Notes under the pieces: generated by a model
The model's input: only the letters and a program-made list of their open reading frames with translations
Database searches by the model: none
Told to the model about the DNA's origin: nothing
Virus record (IMG/VR): IMGVR_UViG_3300000956_000059
Coordinates: 1 to 21,028 of that record
DNA: 21,028 nucleotides
Strand: one strand, 5' to 3'
Source of the DNA: a virus
Translations under genes and position numbers: made by a program
Part shown: piece by piece, positions 1 to 6,776 of the stretch
Numbering within the stretch: position 1 is the stretch's first letter
Layout: the number at the start of each line of letters is the position of its first letter

Positions 1-49
1 CGGGCTCATAACCCGGAGGTCGCAGGTTCGAATCCTGCCCCCGCTACCA
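1..49 (+). tRNA. tRNA-Met(CAT), initiator type, 3' part only
   Basis: The window opens inside a tRNA. The anticodon arm is CGGG-CTCATAA-CCCG with anticodon CAT. The three consecutive G-C pairs closing the anticodon loop are the classic mark of initiator tRNA. The T arm (GCAGG-TTCGAAT-CCTGC), the 3' acceptor strand CCCCGCT and an encoded ACCA end (46-49) follow. The 5' half lies outside the window. tRNA 3' ends are common prophage attachment sites, and phage genes start right after this one, so it may mark a prophage edge. No integrase is visible to confirm that. Confidence 0.9.
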
Positions 50-177
50 CTTCCGAGGCCGTACGCCGCTCGCCCTTGAGCTGACCGGACAGCCTCGATA
101 GGCCGCTCGCGACAGGTGGCGTCCCGCAGTGGGGCGCCGCGGTGCCAGGGCGGGATCTAGGGACACGAAGGTGTCCC

Positions 178-447
178 ATGGTTGGAGTCGTTCTCGAGCG
201 GCCGACGCGCAAGGCGCGGGTCGCAGTCGAGCAGGTGTTTTCTCGGGCGTTCCGCGCTGAGTTCGGCGCGCGTCCCGAGCCTTCGCATCCCCGCGCCGTC
301 GACCTTGTCTGGCGCGTTTCCGGCGGCTCGCTAGGGGCGATACGCCGTGAAACCAACCGCGCGCTACGGGAAGCGGCGGCGCGGGGGTACTTGATCGACC
401 TGGGTGCGATCGCTTGCCGGTGGAGCGCAAGTGGGCGGGCCGCGTGA
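178..447 (+). CDS. Small hypothetical protein upstream of the HNH gene
   Basis: An 89-aa ORF with no family I recognise. I chose ATG 178 because AAGGTG lies about 5 bases upstream; an in-frame ATG at 142 would add 12 residues. The middle is Arg/Ala-rich and probably helical (about residues 10-75, including SLGAIRRETNRALREAAARG). GC at third codon positions is high, as in neighbouring genes. Its TGA overlaps a GTG for the HNH gene by 4 nt, the coupling style used along this operon. It is probably the first early gene after the tRNA, but it could be a chance ORF. Confidence 0.5.
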   Translation: MVGVVLERPTRKARVAVEQVFSRAFRAEFGARPEPSHPRAVDLVWRVSGGSLGAIRRETNRALREAAARGYLIDLGAIACRWSASGRAA

Positions 448-833
448 AGCGCGCGCCCCTAGCTCGCGGCAGACCGCTCGCACGCGGAAAGGTTCTGTCC
501 CGCCAAGGAACGCGGGCAAAGCGCGAAGCCGCCGCCCTCGCCATCTTCAAGCGCGTTGTGAAGCGCCGCGCCGGCAATCGGTGCGAGCGCTGTCGCGTTC
601 CACAGAGCCTCGGCGTTCGCGTCGAAGCTCACCACGTCCTGCCACGATCGCGCGGCGGGTCACACGATCCGTCCAACGGCAAGTGCCTTTGCCACACCTG
701 CCACGGTCTCGTGCACGAGCGCAAGGTGCCGGACTGGGGCGCGTGGCTCGTGACCTCGAAGCCGGTGGCGGTTGGAGCCCTTTGGCCCGCAATAGCCCGC
801 AATGGCCTGAGCTGGCCCGAGGTGGCGACGTGA
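444..833 (+). CDS. HNH endonuclease
   Basis: A 129-aa protein with a basic N-terminus and a zinc-type HNH module. It has a CERC knuckle, the EAHHVLPRSRGGSHDPSN stretch (HH as metal/catalytic residues, Asn downstream), then CLCHTCHGLVH as second Cys pair and final His. HNH proteins nick or cut DNA. In tailed phages they often sit beside replication or packaging genes and may act in packaging or be free-standing mobile nucleases. GTG 444 is preferred because it overlaps the upstream stop as GTGA. TTG 414 and GTG 420 are in-frame alternatives, and none has a strong Shine-Dalgarno. The gene ends in a GTGA overlap with the replication gene, and its last 45 bases contain a decamer repeat array. Confidence 0.85.
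   Translation: MKRAPLARGRPLARGKVLSRQGTRAKREAAALAIFKRVVKRRAGNRCERCRVPQSLGVRVEAHHVLPRSRGGSHDPSNGKCLCHTCHGLVHERKVPDWGAWLVTSKPVAVGALWPAIARNGLSWPEVAT
783..829 (+). repeat. Decamer direct-repeat array A (TGGCCCGnnn)
   Basis: Four consecutive 10-base units, TGGCCCGCAA, TAGCCCGCAA, TGGCCTGAGC and TGGCCCGAGG, are followed by a partial TGGCGACG. They lie at the 3' end of the HNH gene, directly before the replisome-organiser start at 830. The 10-base spacing puts every unit on the same face of the helix. A related array lies inside the next gene at 1201-1236. They may be iteron-like binding sites for the initiator. Confidence 0.6.
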
Positions 834-1705
834 GGACCAATCGCTGGGCTCCGCTCTTCGCCGCCCTCTCGTTGAGCGAGAAGTTTGCTGACCTATCCGA
901 CCACCGCGCGCGCCTCTTCTACACGCTGCTGCATCCACACGCCGATGACTGGGGGCGCTTCGAGGTCAATTCCCGCGTCTTGAACGCAACGGTCTGGCCG
1001 ATGCTCGGCGAGAGCGCGCAGACCACAACGAAGGTTCTCGTCGAGCTCAATCGCGTCGGCCTGATCGACGTTTTCCAGGTTGGAGATGGGCGCGAGTTCG
1101 CACAGATCACCGGCTTCGAAGACAAGGCCGGAACGGTCGGCAAACGAGATCATCGCCGAGCCTCCCTGTTCCCCAGCCCCGGCGACGGCACAACCAATGT
1201 TGGCCCGGACTGGCCCGGACCGGCCCAGGCTGGCCCTCGCGCGCGGGCGGGCACACGCGCCCGCAATCCGGATCCGATCCGATCCGATCCGATCCGAGCC
1301 GAACACGAACCAGAGCCGGAGAACCCCCCTACCCCCCGTGGGGGGGAGCCGCCTTCGGCGGCGGTGGCCGTACCCGCACGGCGTTCGAAGTCCGAAGTGG
1401 CGGATCTCGAGAAGGAACTCGAAGGGCATCCGCCGTGGCTCGCTTCATTCGCTCACGACTGGACGGCGTACCGGCGTCAAAAGCGACTGGACGAGTTCAC
1501 TCCGATCGGTCTGCGCTCGCTGCTGAACCGCTGCTTGCGCTGGGGCGAGCCGCGCTGTCGCGCAGCGATGGAGCACTCCAGCGCGAACGGTTGGCAGGGC
1601 CTCATCGAGCCGGATGCGCGCGGCCAGAACGGCCAGGCGCAGACTGAGTCTTCCGCCACACGCGCAATCCGTGGCCTCGTCGAACGCGGGAGGGTCGCGC
1701 TGTGA
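830..1705 (+). CDS. Replisome organiser / replication initiator-like protein
   Basis: A 291-aa protein starting at GTG 830, in a GTGA overlap with the HNH stop. The N-terminal ~105 residues read like the winged-helix domain of phage O/DnaD-like replication proteins: SEKFADLSDHRARLFYTLL, then HADDWGRFEV, a helix set ending ELNRVGLIDV, and a wing-like DGREFAQITGF strand. A low-complexity Pro/Arg/Glu linker (about 118-185) is encoded by decamer and GATCC repeats plus C- and G-runs. The C-terminal ~85 residues are helical, with Trp-rich segments such as WLASFAHDWTAYRRQKRLDEF. By family, such proteins bind the origin and recruit helicase or its loader. The next gene is loader-like, which fits. The family assignment is by eye. 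The reading frame continues upstream through the HNH gene, but that part is a shadow. Confidence 0.65.
   Translation: MRTNRWAPLFAALSLSEKFADLSDHRARLFYTLLHPHADDWGRFEVNSRVLNATVWPMLGESAQTTTKVLVELNRVGLIDVFQVGDGREFAQITGFEDKAGTVGKRDHRRASLFPSPGDGTTNVGPDWPGPAQAGPRARAGTRARNPDPIRSDPIRAEHEPEPENPPTPRGGEPPSAAVAVPARRSKSEVADLEKELEGHPPWLASFAHDWTAYRRQKRLDEFTPIGLRSLLNRCLRWGEPRCRAAMEHSSANGWQGLIEPDARGQNGQAQTESSATRAIRGLVERGRVAL
1201..1236 (+). repeat. Decamer direct-repeat array B inside the initiator gene
   Basis: The units TGGCCCGGAC, TGGCCCGGAC, CGGCCCAGGC and the partial TGGCCC run head to tail. Two are perfect copies. They share the TGGCCCG core and 10-base period with array A at 783-829. They encode part of the disordered linker (PDWPGPAQAGP), so protein sequence alone does not demand them. 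Lambdoid phages carry their origin iterons inside the O gene, a parallel location. Confidence 0.65.
1271..1295 (+). repeat. GATCC x5 tandem pentanucleotide repeat
   Basis: Five perfect GATCC units are followed by one imperfect unit (GAGCC). They encode PDPIRSDPIR in the linker of the initiator-like protein. Each unit carries a GATC, so this is a dense cluster of possible Dam-type methylation sites and a slippage-prone tract. Since 5 is not a multiple of 3, gain or loss of one unit would shift the frame. Two short GC-rich hairpins follow at about 1332-1346 and 1348-1362. Confidence 0.85.
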
Positions 1706-2202
1706 TTCCCAAGCACATCGCAGAGGTCTTCGCGGTCTTCGGCGAGGCGTACCCGAAGTGGGAGGTGCGCGAGCGGACCGTCGAGGTTTGGGCCTCGCTG
1801 CTCGCGGACGTTCCGGCCGACGCGCTCAAGCGTGCGGCGGTGCAGTACGCCCGCACGTCGAAGTTCCCGCCGACGGTCGCCGAGTTGCGCGAGATCGCGC
1901 GAGGGCCGGCGGAGTGTTCGGCGGAGGAGGCGTGGGGCGAGATCTACAAGCGCCGTCCGCCTCCGAACGACGCGGCGAAGCGAGCGCTCGAAGCGATCGG
2001 TGGGAACCAGATGTTGCGCAATATGCTGACAGCTCAGGTCGGCGTTCACCGCGCGCACTTCATGCGCTGCTACGACGCGTACCTCGGTCGAGAGCGCGAC
2101 ACCGAAGAGCGCGAGTCGGTCGAGCAACTCACCGGAGCGGCGCGCGAGCTTCGTGAACTCGACGAGGACGACAACCGACTGCTCGGCGAGGAACCGGAAT
2201 GA
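1702..2202 (+). CDS. Putative helicase loader/inhibitor (SPP1 G39P-like)
   Basis: A 166-aa protein starting at GTG 1702 in a GTGA overlap, with GGGAGGG about 8-14 bases upstream. Residues 1-70 (helical, VFAVFGEAYPKW, then LKRAAVQYARTSKFPPTVAEL) resemble the N-terminal domain of phage SPP1 G39P-type loader proteins, where an FPPT/A-xAEL motif is common. Such proteins load or hold the replicative helicase at the phage origin. The C-terminal half is charged and probably coiled coil (EERESVEQLTGAARELRELDEDD). Its position right after an initiator-like gene supports the role. The assignment rests on motif memory and gene order. Confidence 0.55.
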   Translation: MIPKHIAEVFAVFGEAYPKWEVRERTVEVWASLLADVPADALKRAAVQYARTSKFPPTVAELREIARGPAECSAEEAWGEIYKRRPPPNDAAKRALEAIGGNQMLRNMLTAQVGVHRAHFMRCYDAYLGRERDTEERESVEQLTGAARELRELDEDDNRLLGEEPE

Positions 2203-2423
2203 GCGACGACCTCGACGAGCCGACGTGGACCGACTGGGAGCAGGCGAAGCCGGCGCAGCGCGCGGATCTCTTCCCCGAAGCATTCGCTCGCGGGACACGG
2301 AACGTGGAAGAGCACGAACGCCTACTCCGCGAGAAGTCTCTGCACCAGTGCCAATGCCTCGGATGCCGCGGTAGCCGCGCGGCAGCGAGGGGCGTCTATC
2401 ACTCGAACGATCCGAGATTCTGA
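2199..2423 (+). CDS. Small hypothetical protein with CxCxxC motif
   Basis: A 74-aa protein whose ATG 2199 overlaps the upstream TGA (ATGA). It has an acidic N-terminus, a central helix (VEEHERLLREK) and a Cys cluster CQCLGC near residues 50-55, followed by a basic, His-containing tail. The Cys cluster could bind one metal ion but lacks a clear fourth ligand. I do not recognise the family. Tight coupling suggests it is a genuine early gene. Confidence 0.65.
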   Translation: MSDDLDEPTWTDWEQAKPAQRADLFPEAFARGTRNVEEHERLLREKSLHQCQCLGCRGSRAAARGVYHSNDPRF

Positions 2424-2437
2424 GCGCAGGAACCCCC

Positions 2438-2710
2438 ATGCCCACCACCACCAAACCCAAGCCCCGCAGCACACTCGAATCCGAATCCGAACCGAGCGTC
2501 GCCGAGCAGGATCACGCGAAGCTCGCGGCGATCCGCAAGCAGAACGAGGTCGTCTACGCGAAAGAGAAAGCGTGGAGCGGACTGAAAGAGCAGTGCGCTG
2601 ACGCCAAGCGCGAGTTCGACGACGCGGTGGGATTGCTGCGCGGGCTCATCGACGACTCGAGGCAGGGCGAGTTGTTCGCGGGAGTCGCGAAGGAAGTGGG
2701 TGACGAGTGA
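2438..2710 (+). CDS. Hypothetical coiled-coil protein
   Basis: A 90-aa protein with an AGGAA Shine-Dalgarno about 6 bases before ATG 2438. The first ~20 residues are Thr/Pro/Lys/Ser-rich and disordered. Residues 22-75 form a charged amphipathic helix or coiled coil (DHAKLAAIRKQNEVVYAKEK and onward). No enzyme motif is visible. Its stop overlaps the next GTG (GTGA), so the two products are probably co-translated. Confidence 0.65.
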   Translation: MPTTTKPKPRSTLESESEPSVAEQDHAKLAAIRKQNEVVYAKEKAWSGLKEQCADAKREFDDAVGLLRGLIDDSRQGELFAGVAKEVGDE

Positions 2711-3006
2711 GCGAGATCGTGAAGGTGAATCCTCCGCACTACCGGATCCCTGAATCCTTCGACAGCGGCTATCTCGTCACGGAACTGGCGAGTGGTGTTC
2801 GCGTCACGCTTGGGCGTGTTGGCATCCCGCCGTTTCGATCGGCGCCGCGGGTGCTCATCTGGAGAGATCGCGCATTCGTGCGTTCGGAGTTGGATCTAGA
2901 CACGTGGGTGGAGGCATTCGCGTACGCGGTTCCGGAACACCATGTCGACGTGAGACCGCCGACACCCAACCTCAAAGCACCCGACCCGGGCGGAGAGAAC
3001 GCGTGA
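2707..3006 (+). CDS. Hypothetical small protein
   Basis: A 99-aa protein from GTG 2707 (GTGA overlap). It looks like a compact alpha/beta protein with alternating hydrophobic strands (GYLVTELASGVRVTLGRVG, then PRVLIWRDRAFVRSEL) and a Pro-rich tail. No catalytic motif or family is recognised. GC-rich third positions and overlaps on both sides support it as a gene. Confidence 0.6.
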   Translation: MSEIVKVNPPHYRIPESFDSGYLVTELASGVRVTLGRVGIPPFRSAPRVLIWRDRAFVRSELDLDTWVEAFAYAVPEHHVDVRPPTPNLKAPDPGGENA

Positions 3007-3407
3007 CGTACATTCGACCGCCTCCTTTGGAAGAAACGATTATGGACAATGGCGGCGCTCTTCCGGCTGGACATCGACGCTGCGCGAATTGCGGAACGAT
3101 CGACACGCCTACGACAGGACACGCCTGCCGCAAGCGCTCTCGCCTCCTCGATCGACTGCGCGAGTGGCTGGTGGCGCCGAGCACGCGTGAAGCGCAAGAC
3201 TCGCTGTTCATCGAACTCGCCGATGTACGAGGCCGCATGGACGGCAGCTTTCGAGGCCTGATCTCCTCGCTCGACGAACTCAAAGCGACTCGCGACGGCG
3301 GAGACGTCGTGTTCGAGTCGCTAAAGCTCGCCCAGAACGCAGAGGCGAAGTCTCGCCGCAAGCGCAAGCCCAAGAAGAAGTCCCGCAGGAAGGCTGGTGC
3401 ACGTTGA
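3003..3407 (+). CDS. Hypothetical protein with CxxC zinc knuckle and very basic tail
   Basis: A 134-aa protein from GTG 3003 (GTGA overlap); ATG 3042 is an alternative start. Around residues 24-40 it has RCANCGTIDTPTTGHACRKR, a CxxC then HxC arrangement that could form a small zinc site. A central helix (DSLFIELADVRGRMDGSFR, then ISSLDELKATRD) leads to a C-terminal run of Lys/Arg (KSRRKRKPKKKSRRK) suited to binding nucleic acid. The role is unknown. Its TGA overlaps the TTG start of the next gene. Confidence 0.6.
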   Translation: MTYIRPPPLEETIMDNGGALPAGHRRCANCGTIDTPTTGHACRKRSRLLDRLREWLVAPSTREAQDSLFIELADVRGRMDGSFRGLISSLDELKATRDGGDVVFESLKLAQNAEAKSRRKRKPKKKSRRKAGAR

Positions 3408-5221
3408 GCTACGGCCCGACAACCGTCCCCTCTCGCTCCCCGCTCGCGTACGACGAAACCGGCAAGCCGGTCGTCTTCTGGGACTGCGGACTGCTCGCGG
3501 GAAAGATCACCACAGCACCGAAGTTCGATGTGGTCATGGACCTGCCGGGCGGCGGAACGGCACGCGCGAGCTTCCCGAGCCGCAAGCAGAGATTGCTCGT
3601 GGACGATCCGGGCAAAGAGCGCGTGGTCGAGCACTGGGCCGTCGCGAAGACTCGCTGGCTCGCGCGTCCCGTCGTTGGCGTACACGTCTTCACCGAAGAG
3701 CGTGGTGATGGGTTCGTTGGTGTAGAAGTCATCGTCAACGCCGGGACGCTCGATCCTGCGAAACCGAACTCGTGGCCCGGTGCGGTGCGGTTCAACGACA
3801 TTCGCGTGGTCCTGCCTTCGGGTTGGTCGCGCAAGGGCGGCACGTTCGGGCCTCCCGGGGATTGGTACGTCGGTCCGCGCGGAATGATGACGCGCCGCTT
3901 CGCGCTCCTACCCACGAACGCGAACGCCGCGGTGCAGGCGAACGCCTCGGCGTGGCTCGCTCTCGCGGGCCTCGTAGCGAACGGCCACCCCTGCCTTGGA
4001 GCGGGCCGGCACAAGATTCCGCTCGCGAAAGCTTATCGACACCAGCCGCTACAGGGCGGCAAGGGGGCAGGGCCGATCAGCACCGATCGCCCGTCCGACG
4101 GCGGCGGCATGGTGAGCGGCTACGGGATCATCCCGCTCGGAGGCTGGGAGGGATCTGCAGGCGCCGCACGCAGCTACGCGAACGACGTGTGGCGTGTGCT
4201 CTCGGGTCATCCGTGCGCGGCCTTCCACGTCGCGACGGGCGAGCCGATCCTCCCATCGCAGTGGGCGAACCCTCGGGGCTACCCGCTCACCGACGGCTAT
4301 CTCGGGTACGACTACTGGAACAAGCAGGATCTCGCCGGCTCGCTCGTCGGCGTGTTCGGTTGGGACAAGAACGCGCCGTGGCCGAAGGAGTTCAACCCAG
4401 GTCCGTCGAACTCGCGCGCAGCGATCCTCGCGATTCAGAAGCACGACGGCGCGCATCTGATTCGCGCGCTGCATGTGCTCATCGCAGCCTGGTACTACAC
4501 ACGCTCGTGGTCGGCTTGGCTTGAGCTTCGCATGATCGCGATCGACGTTGCGACGAGCGGCGTGCTGCTTGGATCGAATCAGTACCTGCGTGAGCGAGCG
4601 TGGACGCAGAAGGCGATCGCGACGGGGATCGCGATTCAGGGGCCGGGTGCGGAGCGCACGTACCTGCTCACGCATCGCGACGCGGCACTCGCGCAGCTCT
4701 CGATGTCGATCCTGCCGAACGGTTGGGCTCGTGCTGGCGCGTATCCCAACTCCGACAACGGCGAACCGTGGGCGATGGGAATGCCGACCGAGTACGCGAC
4801 CGCCGCAGCGTGGCAGCTCGGCCTGTACGTGGACGGCACGTACGACCTGCTGCGCTGCGGACCGCTCACGGCGATCACGAAGCCGCGCGCAGACTGGCTC
4901 CTCACCGAAGCGCTCGCCTCGATGATCGTCGGCCCGCTCACACAGAACGGATCGCCGCCCGTGCACGCTGGAGTGATCAAGAGCGGCAAGGCCGAGGTGC
5001 CCGTGGTGCGTGGCGTCGGCCGAGCGCACGACGGACACAGCATCCACGAGTGGCACGCAATCGCGCTCGCGTGGAAGTGGACCGGCGACGTGAAGTTCCG
5101 CTACATGCTCGAGCGCATCGGGACGCCAGCGAGAAACCTCACGCAGCTACAGGCGCACTGGCTCGGGCCGAACGACCAGGCGCCGGAGTGGAGCTGCGTT
5201 CCCAAGGCGGTGATTGTGTGA
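3404..5221 (+). CDS. Large protein, possible alpha/alpha-toroid carbohydrate-active enzyme
   Basis: A 605-aa protein, by far the largest in the early region, starting at TTG 3404 in a TTGA overlap. Residues 1-170 look all-beta (repeated V-x-V strands such as VVGVHVFTEERGDGFVGVEV). From about 180 onward it is helical, with Trp/Tyr/His-rich segments and HEWHAIALAWKWTGDVKFRY near residue 550, a pattern typical of (alpha/alpha) barrel hydrolases and polysaccharide lyases (xLAxxxTGDxxY). That suggests a beta-sandwich plus toroid enzyme, vaguely like exo-rhamnogalacturonan lyase/YetA proteins, but I could not place catalytic residues. No signal peptide is visible. It is out of place between replication and packaging genes and may be cargo or a virion protein. 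The gene is secure; the function is a guess. Confidence 0.8.
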   Translation: MSYGPTTVPSRSPLAYDETGKPVVFWDCGLLAGKITTAPKFDVVMDLPGGGTARASFPSRKQRLLVDDPGKERVVEHWAVAKTRWLARPVVGVHVFTEERGDGFVGVEVIVNAGTLDPAKPNSWPGAVRFNDIRVVLPSGWSRKGGTFGPPGDWYVGPRGMMTRRFALLPTNANAAVQANASAWLALAGLVANGHPCLGAGRHKIPLAKAYRHQPLQGGKGAGPISTDRPSDGGGMVSGYGIIPLGGWEGSAGAARSYANDVWRVLSGHPCAAFHVATGEPILPSQWANPRGYPLTDGYLGYDYWNKQDLAGSLVGVFGWDKNAPWPKEFNPGPSNSRAAILAIQKHDGAHLIRALHVLIAAWYYTRSWSAWLELRMIAIDVATSGVLLGSNQYLRERAWTQKAIATGIAIQGPGAERTYLLTHRDAALAQLSMSILPNGWARAGAYPNSDNGEPWAMGMPTEYATAAAWQLGLYVDGTYDLLRCGPLTAITKPRADWLLTEALASMIVGPLTQNGSPPVHAGVIKSGKAEVPVVRGVGRAHDGHSIHEWHAIALAWKWTGDVKFRYMLERIGTPARNLTQLQAHWLGPNDQAPEWSCVPKAVIV

Positions 5222-5481
5222 AGGAGCCAAAGGACGACGAGTTCATCATTCTCGGAGCCGGCCTGACGCCCGATAACCACGCGAGCATCGCAGGCTCGCG
5301 CTCCTCCAAGCTCGCCCTCTGGCGCACCAACGCCGACGGCGGATGGTGGCCCTGCCGTGTGTGCAACCGCAGGCTCGCATCGCGCGCGGGATGGCTACAG
5401 CATTTCGTGGACGCACACCCCAAGGCCGTGCATGTGATTCAGCGCGCGGCGAGGAAGACGAGAGAGGCGCGGGTGGCGTGA
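5218..5481 (+). CDS. Small C2H2 zinc-finger protein
   Basis: An 87-aa protein from GTG 5218 (GTGA overlap). The core reads PCRVCNRRLASRAGWLQH followed by FVDAH, which is C-x2-C-x12-H-x4-H. That is the spacing of a classical C2H2 zinc finger, with hydrophobic residues where the finger core expects them. The N-terminus is acidic and flexible and the C-terminus is basic (IQRAARKTREARVA). Single-finger proteins of this kind occur in phages and may bind DNA or proteins. The partner is unknown. Confidence 0.7.
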   Translation: MKEPKDDEFIILGAGLTPDNHASIAGSRSSKLALWRTNADGGWWPCRVCNRRLASRAGWLQHFVDAHPKAVHVIQRAARKTREARVA

Positions 5482-5630
5482 GGTGCGTCGGAGCCGCAGG
5501 TATCGGCATCGCGGTTGGCGTCGTGTGCGCTCAGCTCGGCTTCCCGTGGCCTACCGGGATTCTCGTTACGCTCGGAGTGCTACTCGTGTGGCTCGCAACG
5601 GTCGACCTCTTGTTGAGACGCGCGCCGTGA
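5478..5630 (+). CDS. Tiny membrane protein
   Basis: A 50-aa protein from GTG 5478 (GTGA overlap). Two hydrophobic segments, AAGIGIAVGVVCAQLGF and GILVTLGVLLVWLATVDLLL, are separated by a short PWPT turn and followed by RR. This predicts a two-helix hairpin in the inner membrane with a basic cytoplasmic end. The function is unknown. Its stop overlaps the next start. Confidence 0.6.
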   Translation: MRCVGAAGIGIAVGVVCAQLGFPWPTGILVTLGVLLVWLATVDLLLRRAP

Positions 5631-5773
5631 CCGCCCCCCGCCTCTGCCTCACCTGCCACAAGCCTCTCGTGCGCCGCAAGGACGAGCGCAGCCAACCGTG
5701 GTCGCGGCGCAAGTACTGCAAGAAGGCGTGCTACTGGAGCGGGGCGAGCGCGAAGAGGAGGGTGTGCGGGTGA
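5627..5773 (+). CDS. 48-aa zinc-ribbon-like protein
   Basis: Starts at GTG 5627 (GTGA overlap). CLTCHK near the N-terminus and YCKKAC about 30 residues later give a CxxC...CxxxC set of four ligands, with many Arg/Lys residues between. The arrangement resembles the short zinc-knuckle proteins in phage accessory regions. Nothing else identifies it. Confidence 0.6.
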   Translation: MTAPRLCLTCHKPLVRRKDERSQPWSRRKYCKKACYWSGASAKRRVCG

Positions 5774-6063
5774 GCGACGCATGCAAGCCGGTTCGATTCG
5801 TCATCCTCTACGCGGATGAGGTAAAGGCTGCGGCGCGTGCGCTGCGCCAGTTGGGCGACTACAAGGGCGACACGGAGGGCGAGTACCGGTTGGTCGTTGA
5901 CGCCCTCAACGCTTGTTGGTGCGCGATGAGCAGCCCCGAACTTCTGGAGCCGGAAGCGGTCGTCATGCTCACGGAGCGCAGCCTGTTTCCAATCGAACAC
6001 CGGCAGCATGAACCCCCGATGTTCGCTGTCAGGCCGAAGCCTACAGAAGAGCGGGCGCCATGA
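5770..6063 (+). CDS. Hypothetical protein
   Basis: A 97-aa protein from GTG 5770 (GTGA overlap). A strand FVILYA is followed by helices (VKAAARALRQLGDY and YRLVVDALNACWCAM), then a hydrophilic Pro-rich tail. It is probably a small alpha-helical protein. I see no motif. It overlaps the HGG-motif gene by ATGA. Confidence 0.6.
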   Translation: MSDACKPVRFVILYADEVKAAARALRQLGDYKGDTEGEYRLVVDALNACWCAMSSPELLEPEAVVMLTERSLFPIEHRQHEPPMFAVRPKPTEERAP

Positions 6064-6776
6064 GAGCCGCGACGACCTCATGGAGTAGCGGCGACCTCAT
6101 GGAATCGCAGAGGCCCCAGTGTACGGCGAAGTCGAAGCAGTCGGGTCAGCGGTGTCGGCGACCACCGAGCATCGGCAAGGCGGTCTGCAAGATCCACGGC
6201 GGCGCGTCCCCCGGCGGCAAGGTGATCCACGGCGGGTTCGTCAAGGTCGCGGGCAAGTACCGCGCAGCACTCCAGGAATCGCTCGACGACAAGGAGCTGT
6301 TCAACCTTCGGCAGACGACCGCGATTCTCCACACGCTCGTCAAGGGCGCGCTCGAACGCGCGTCGAGTGGAGACGCTCCCGAGCTGCGGAGGAAAGCTCT
6401 CGCGCTCACACGCGACACGCTCGATGCGGTGCGCGCAGAGAACAGCGCAGCGGTGGACGAGAAGCTCGCCGCGCTCGAAGCGCTCCTTCGCGACGGCATC
6501 GCCGAGGACCGCAACACGCGTGTGCTGGCCGACCGCACGATCAAGCTGCACAAGCTCATCCAGGGCGCGAAGCACATCGACCTCGCGAAACAACAGGTCA
6601 TCAACGTGCGCGACCTGACGCTGATCACAGCGAAGATCATGGAGCGAGTGCGCGCGCACGTAGACGCGCCGACGTTCACCGTGATTCTGAAAGACGTGGA
6701 CGTGTCGGTGTATGGGGGGGTGGGGAGGAAGCAGTTGGCGAAGGGTGATGAGGCGAAGAGCGAGACGGAGGCGTGA
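6060..6776 (+). CDS. HGG-motif phage protein, possible small terminase subunit
   Basis: A 238-aa protein. Residues 20-54 carry the phage module CTAKSKQSGQRC, then a Cys and KIHGGASPGG, i.e. three Cys, one His and the HGG turn, resembling HGGxSTG-type proteins often found next to terminases. The rest is mostly helical (about 65-200) with a beta-like TFTVILKDVDV near the end. It may be the DNA-recognising small terminase, but it lies almost 4 kb upstream of the large subunit, so this is tentative. ATG 6060 overlaps the upstream stop. ATG 6099 is a possible later start, and both lie near a duplicated 12-mer, CGACCTCATGGA (6073-6084 and 6092-6103). Confidence 0.6.
   Translation: MRAATTSWSSGDLMESQRPQCTAKSKQSGQRCRRPPSIGKAVCKIHGGASPGGKVIHGGFVKVAGKYRAALQESLDDKELFNLRQTTAILHTLVKGALERASSGDAPELRRKALALTRDTLDAVRAENSAAVDEKLAALEALLRDGIAEDRNTRVLADRTIKLHKLIQGAKHIDLAKQQVINVRDLTLITAKIMERVRAHVDAPTFTVILKDVDVSVYGGVGRKQLAKGDEAKSETEA

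Noticed and set aside
6-356. Reverse ORF of 116 aa ending in GAGFEPATSGL
   Set aside because: That ending is the well-known false peptide produced by translating the reverse strand of a tRNA T arm; the ORF runs into the tRNA fragment.
404-829. Upstream extension of the initiator-like ORF
   Set aside because: This part is the HNH gene read in another frame; the real start is the GTGA overlap at 830.
4049-5056. 335-aa reverse ORF within the 605-aa gene
   Set aside because: Shadow translation with Arg/His/Val-rich low complexity; the + strand gene is coupled on both sides.
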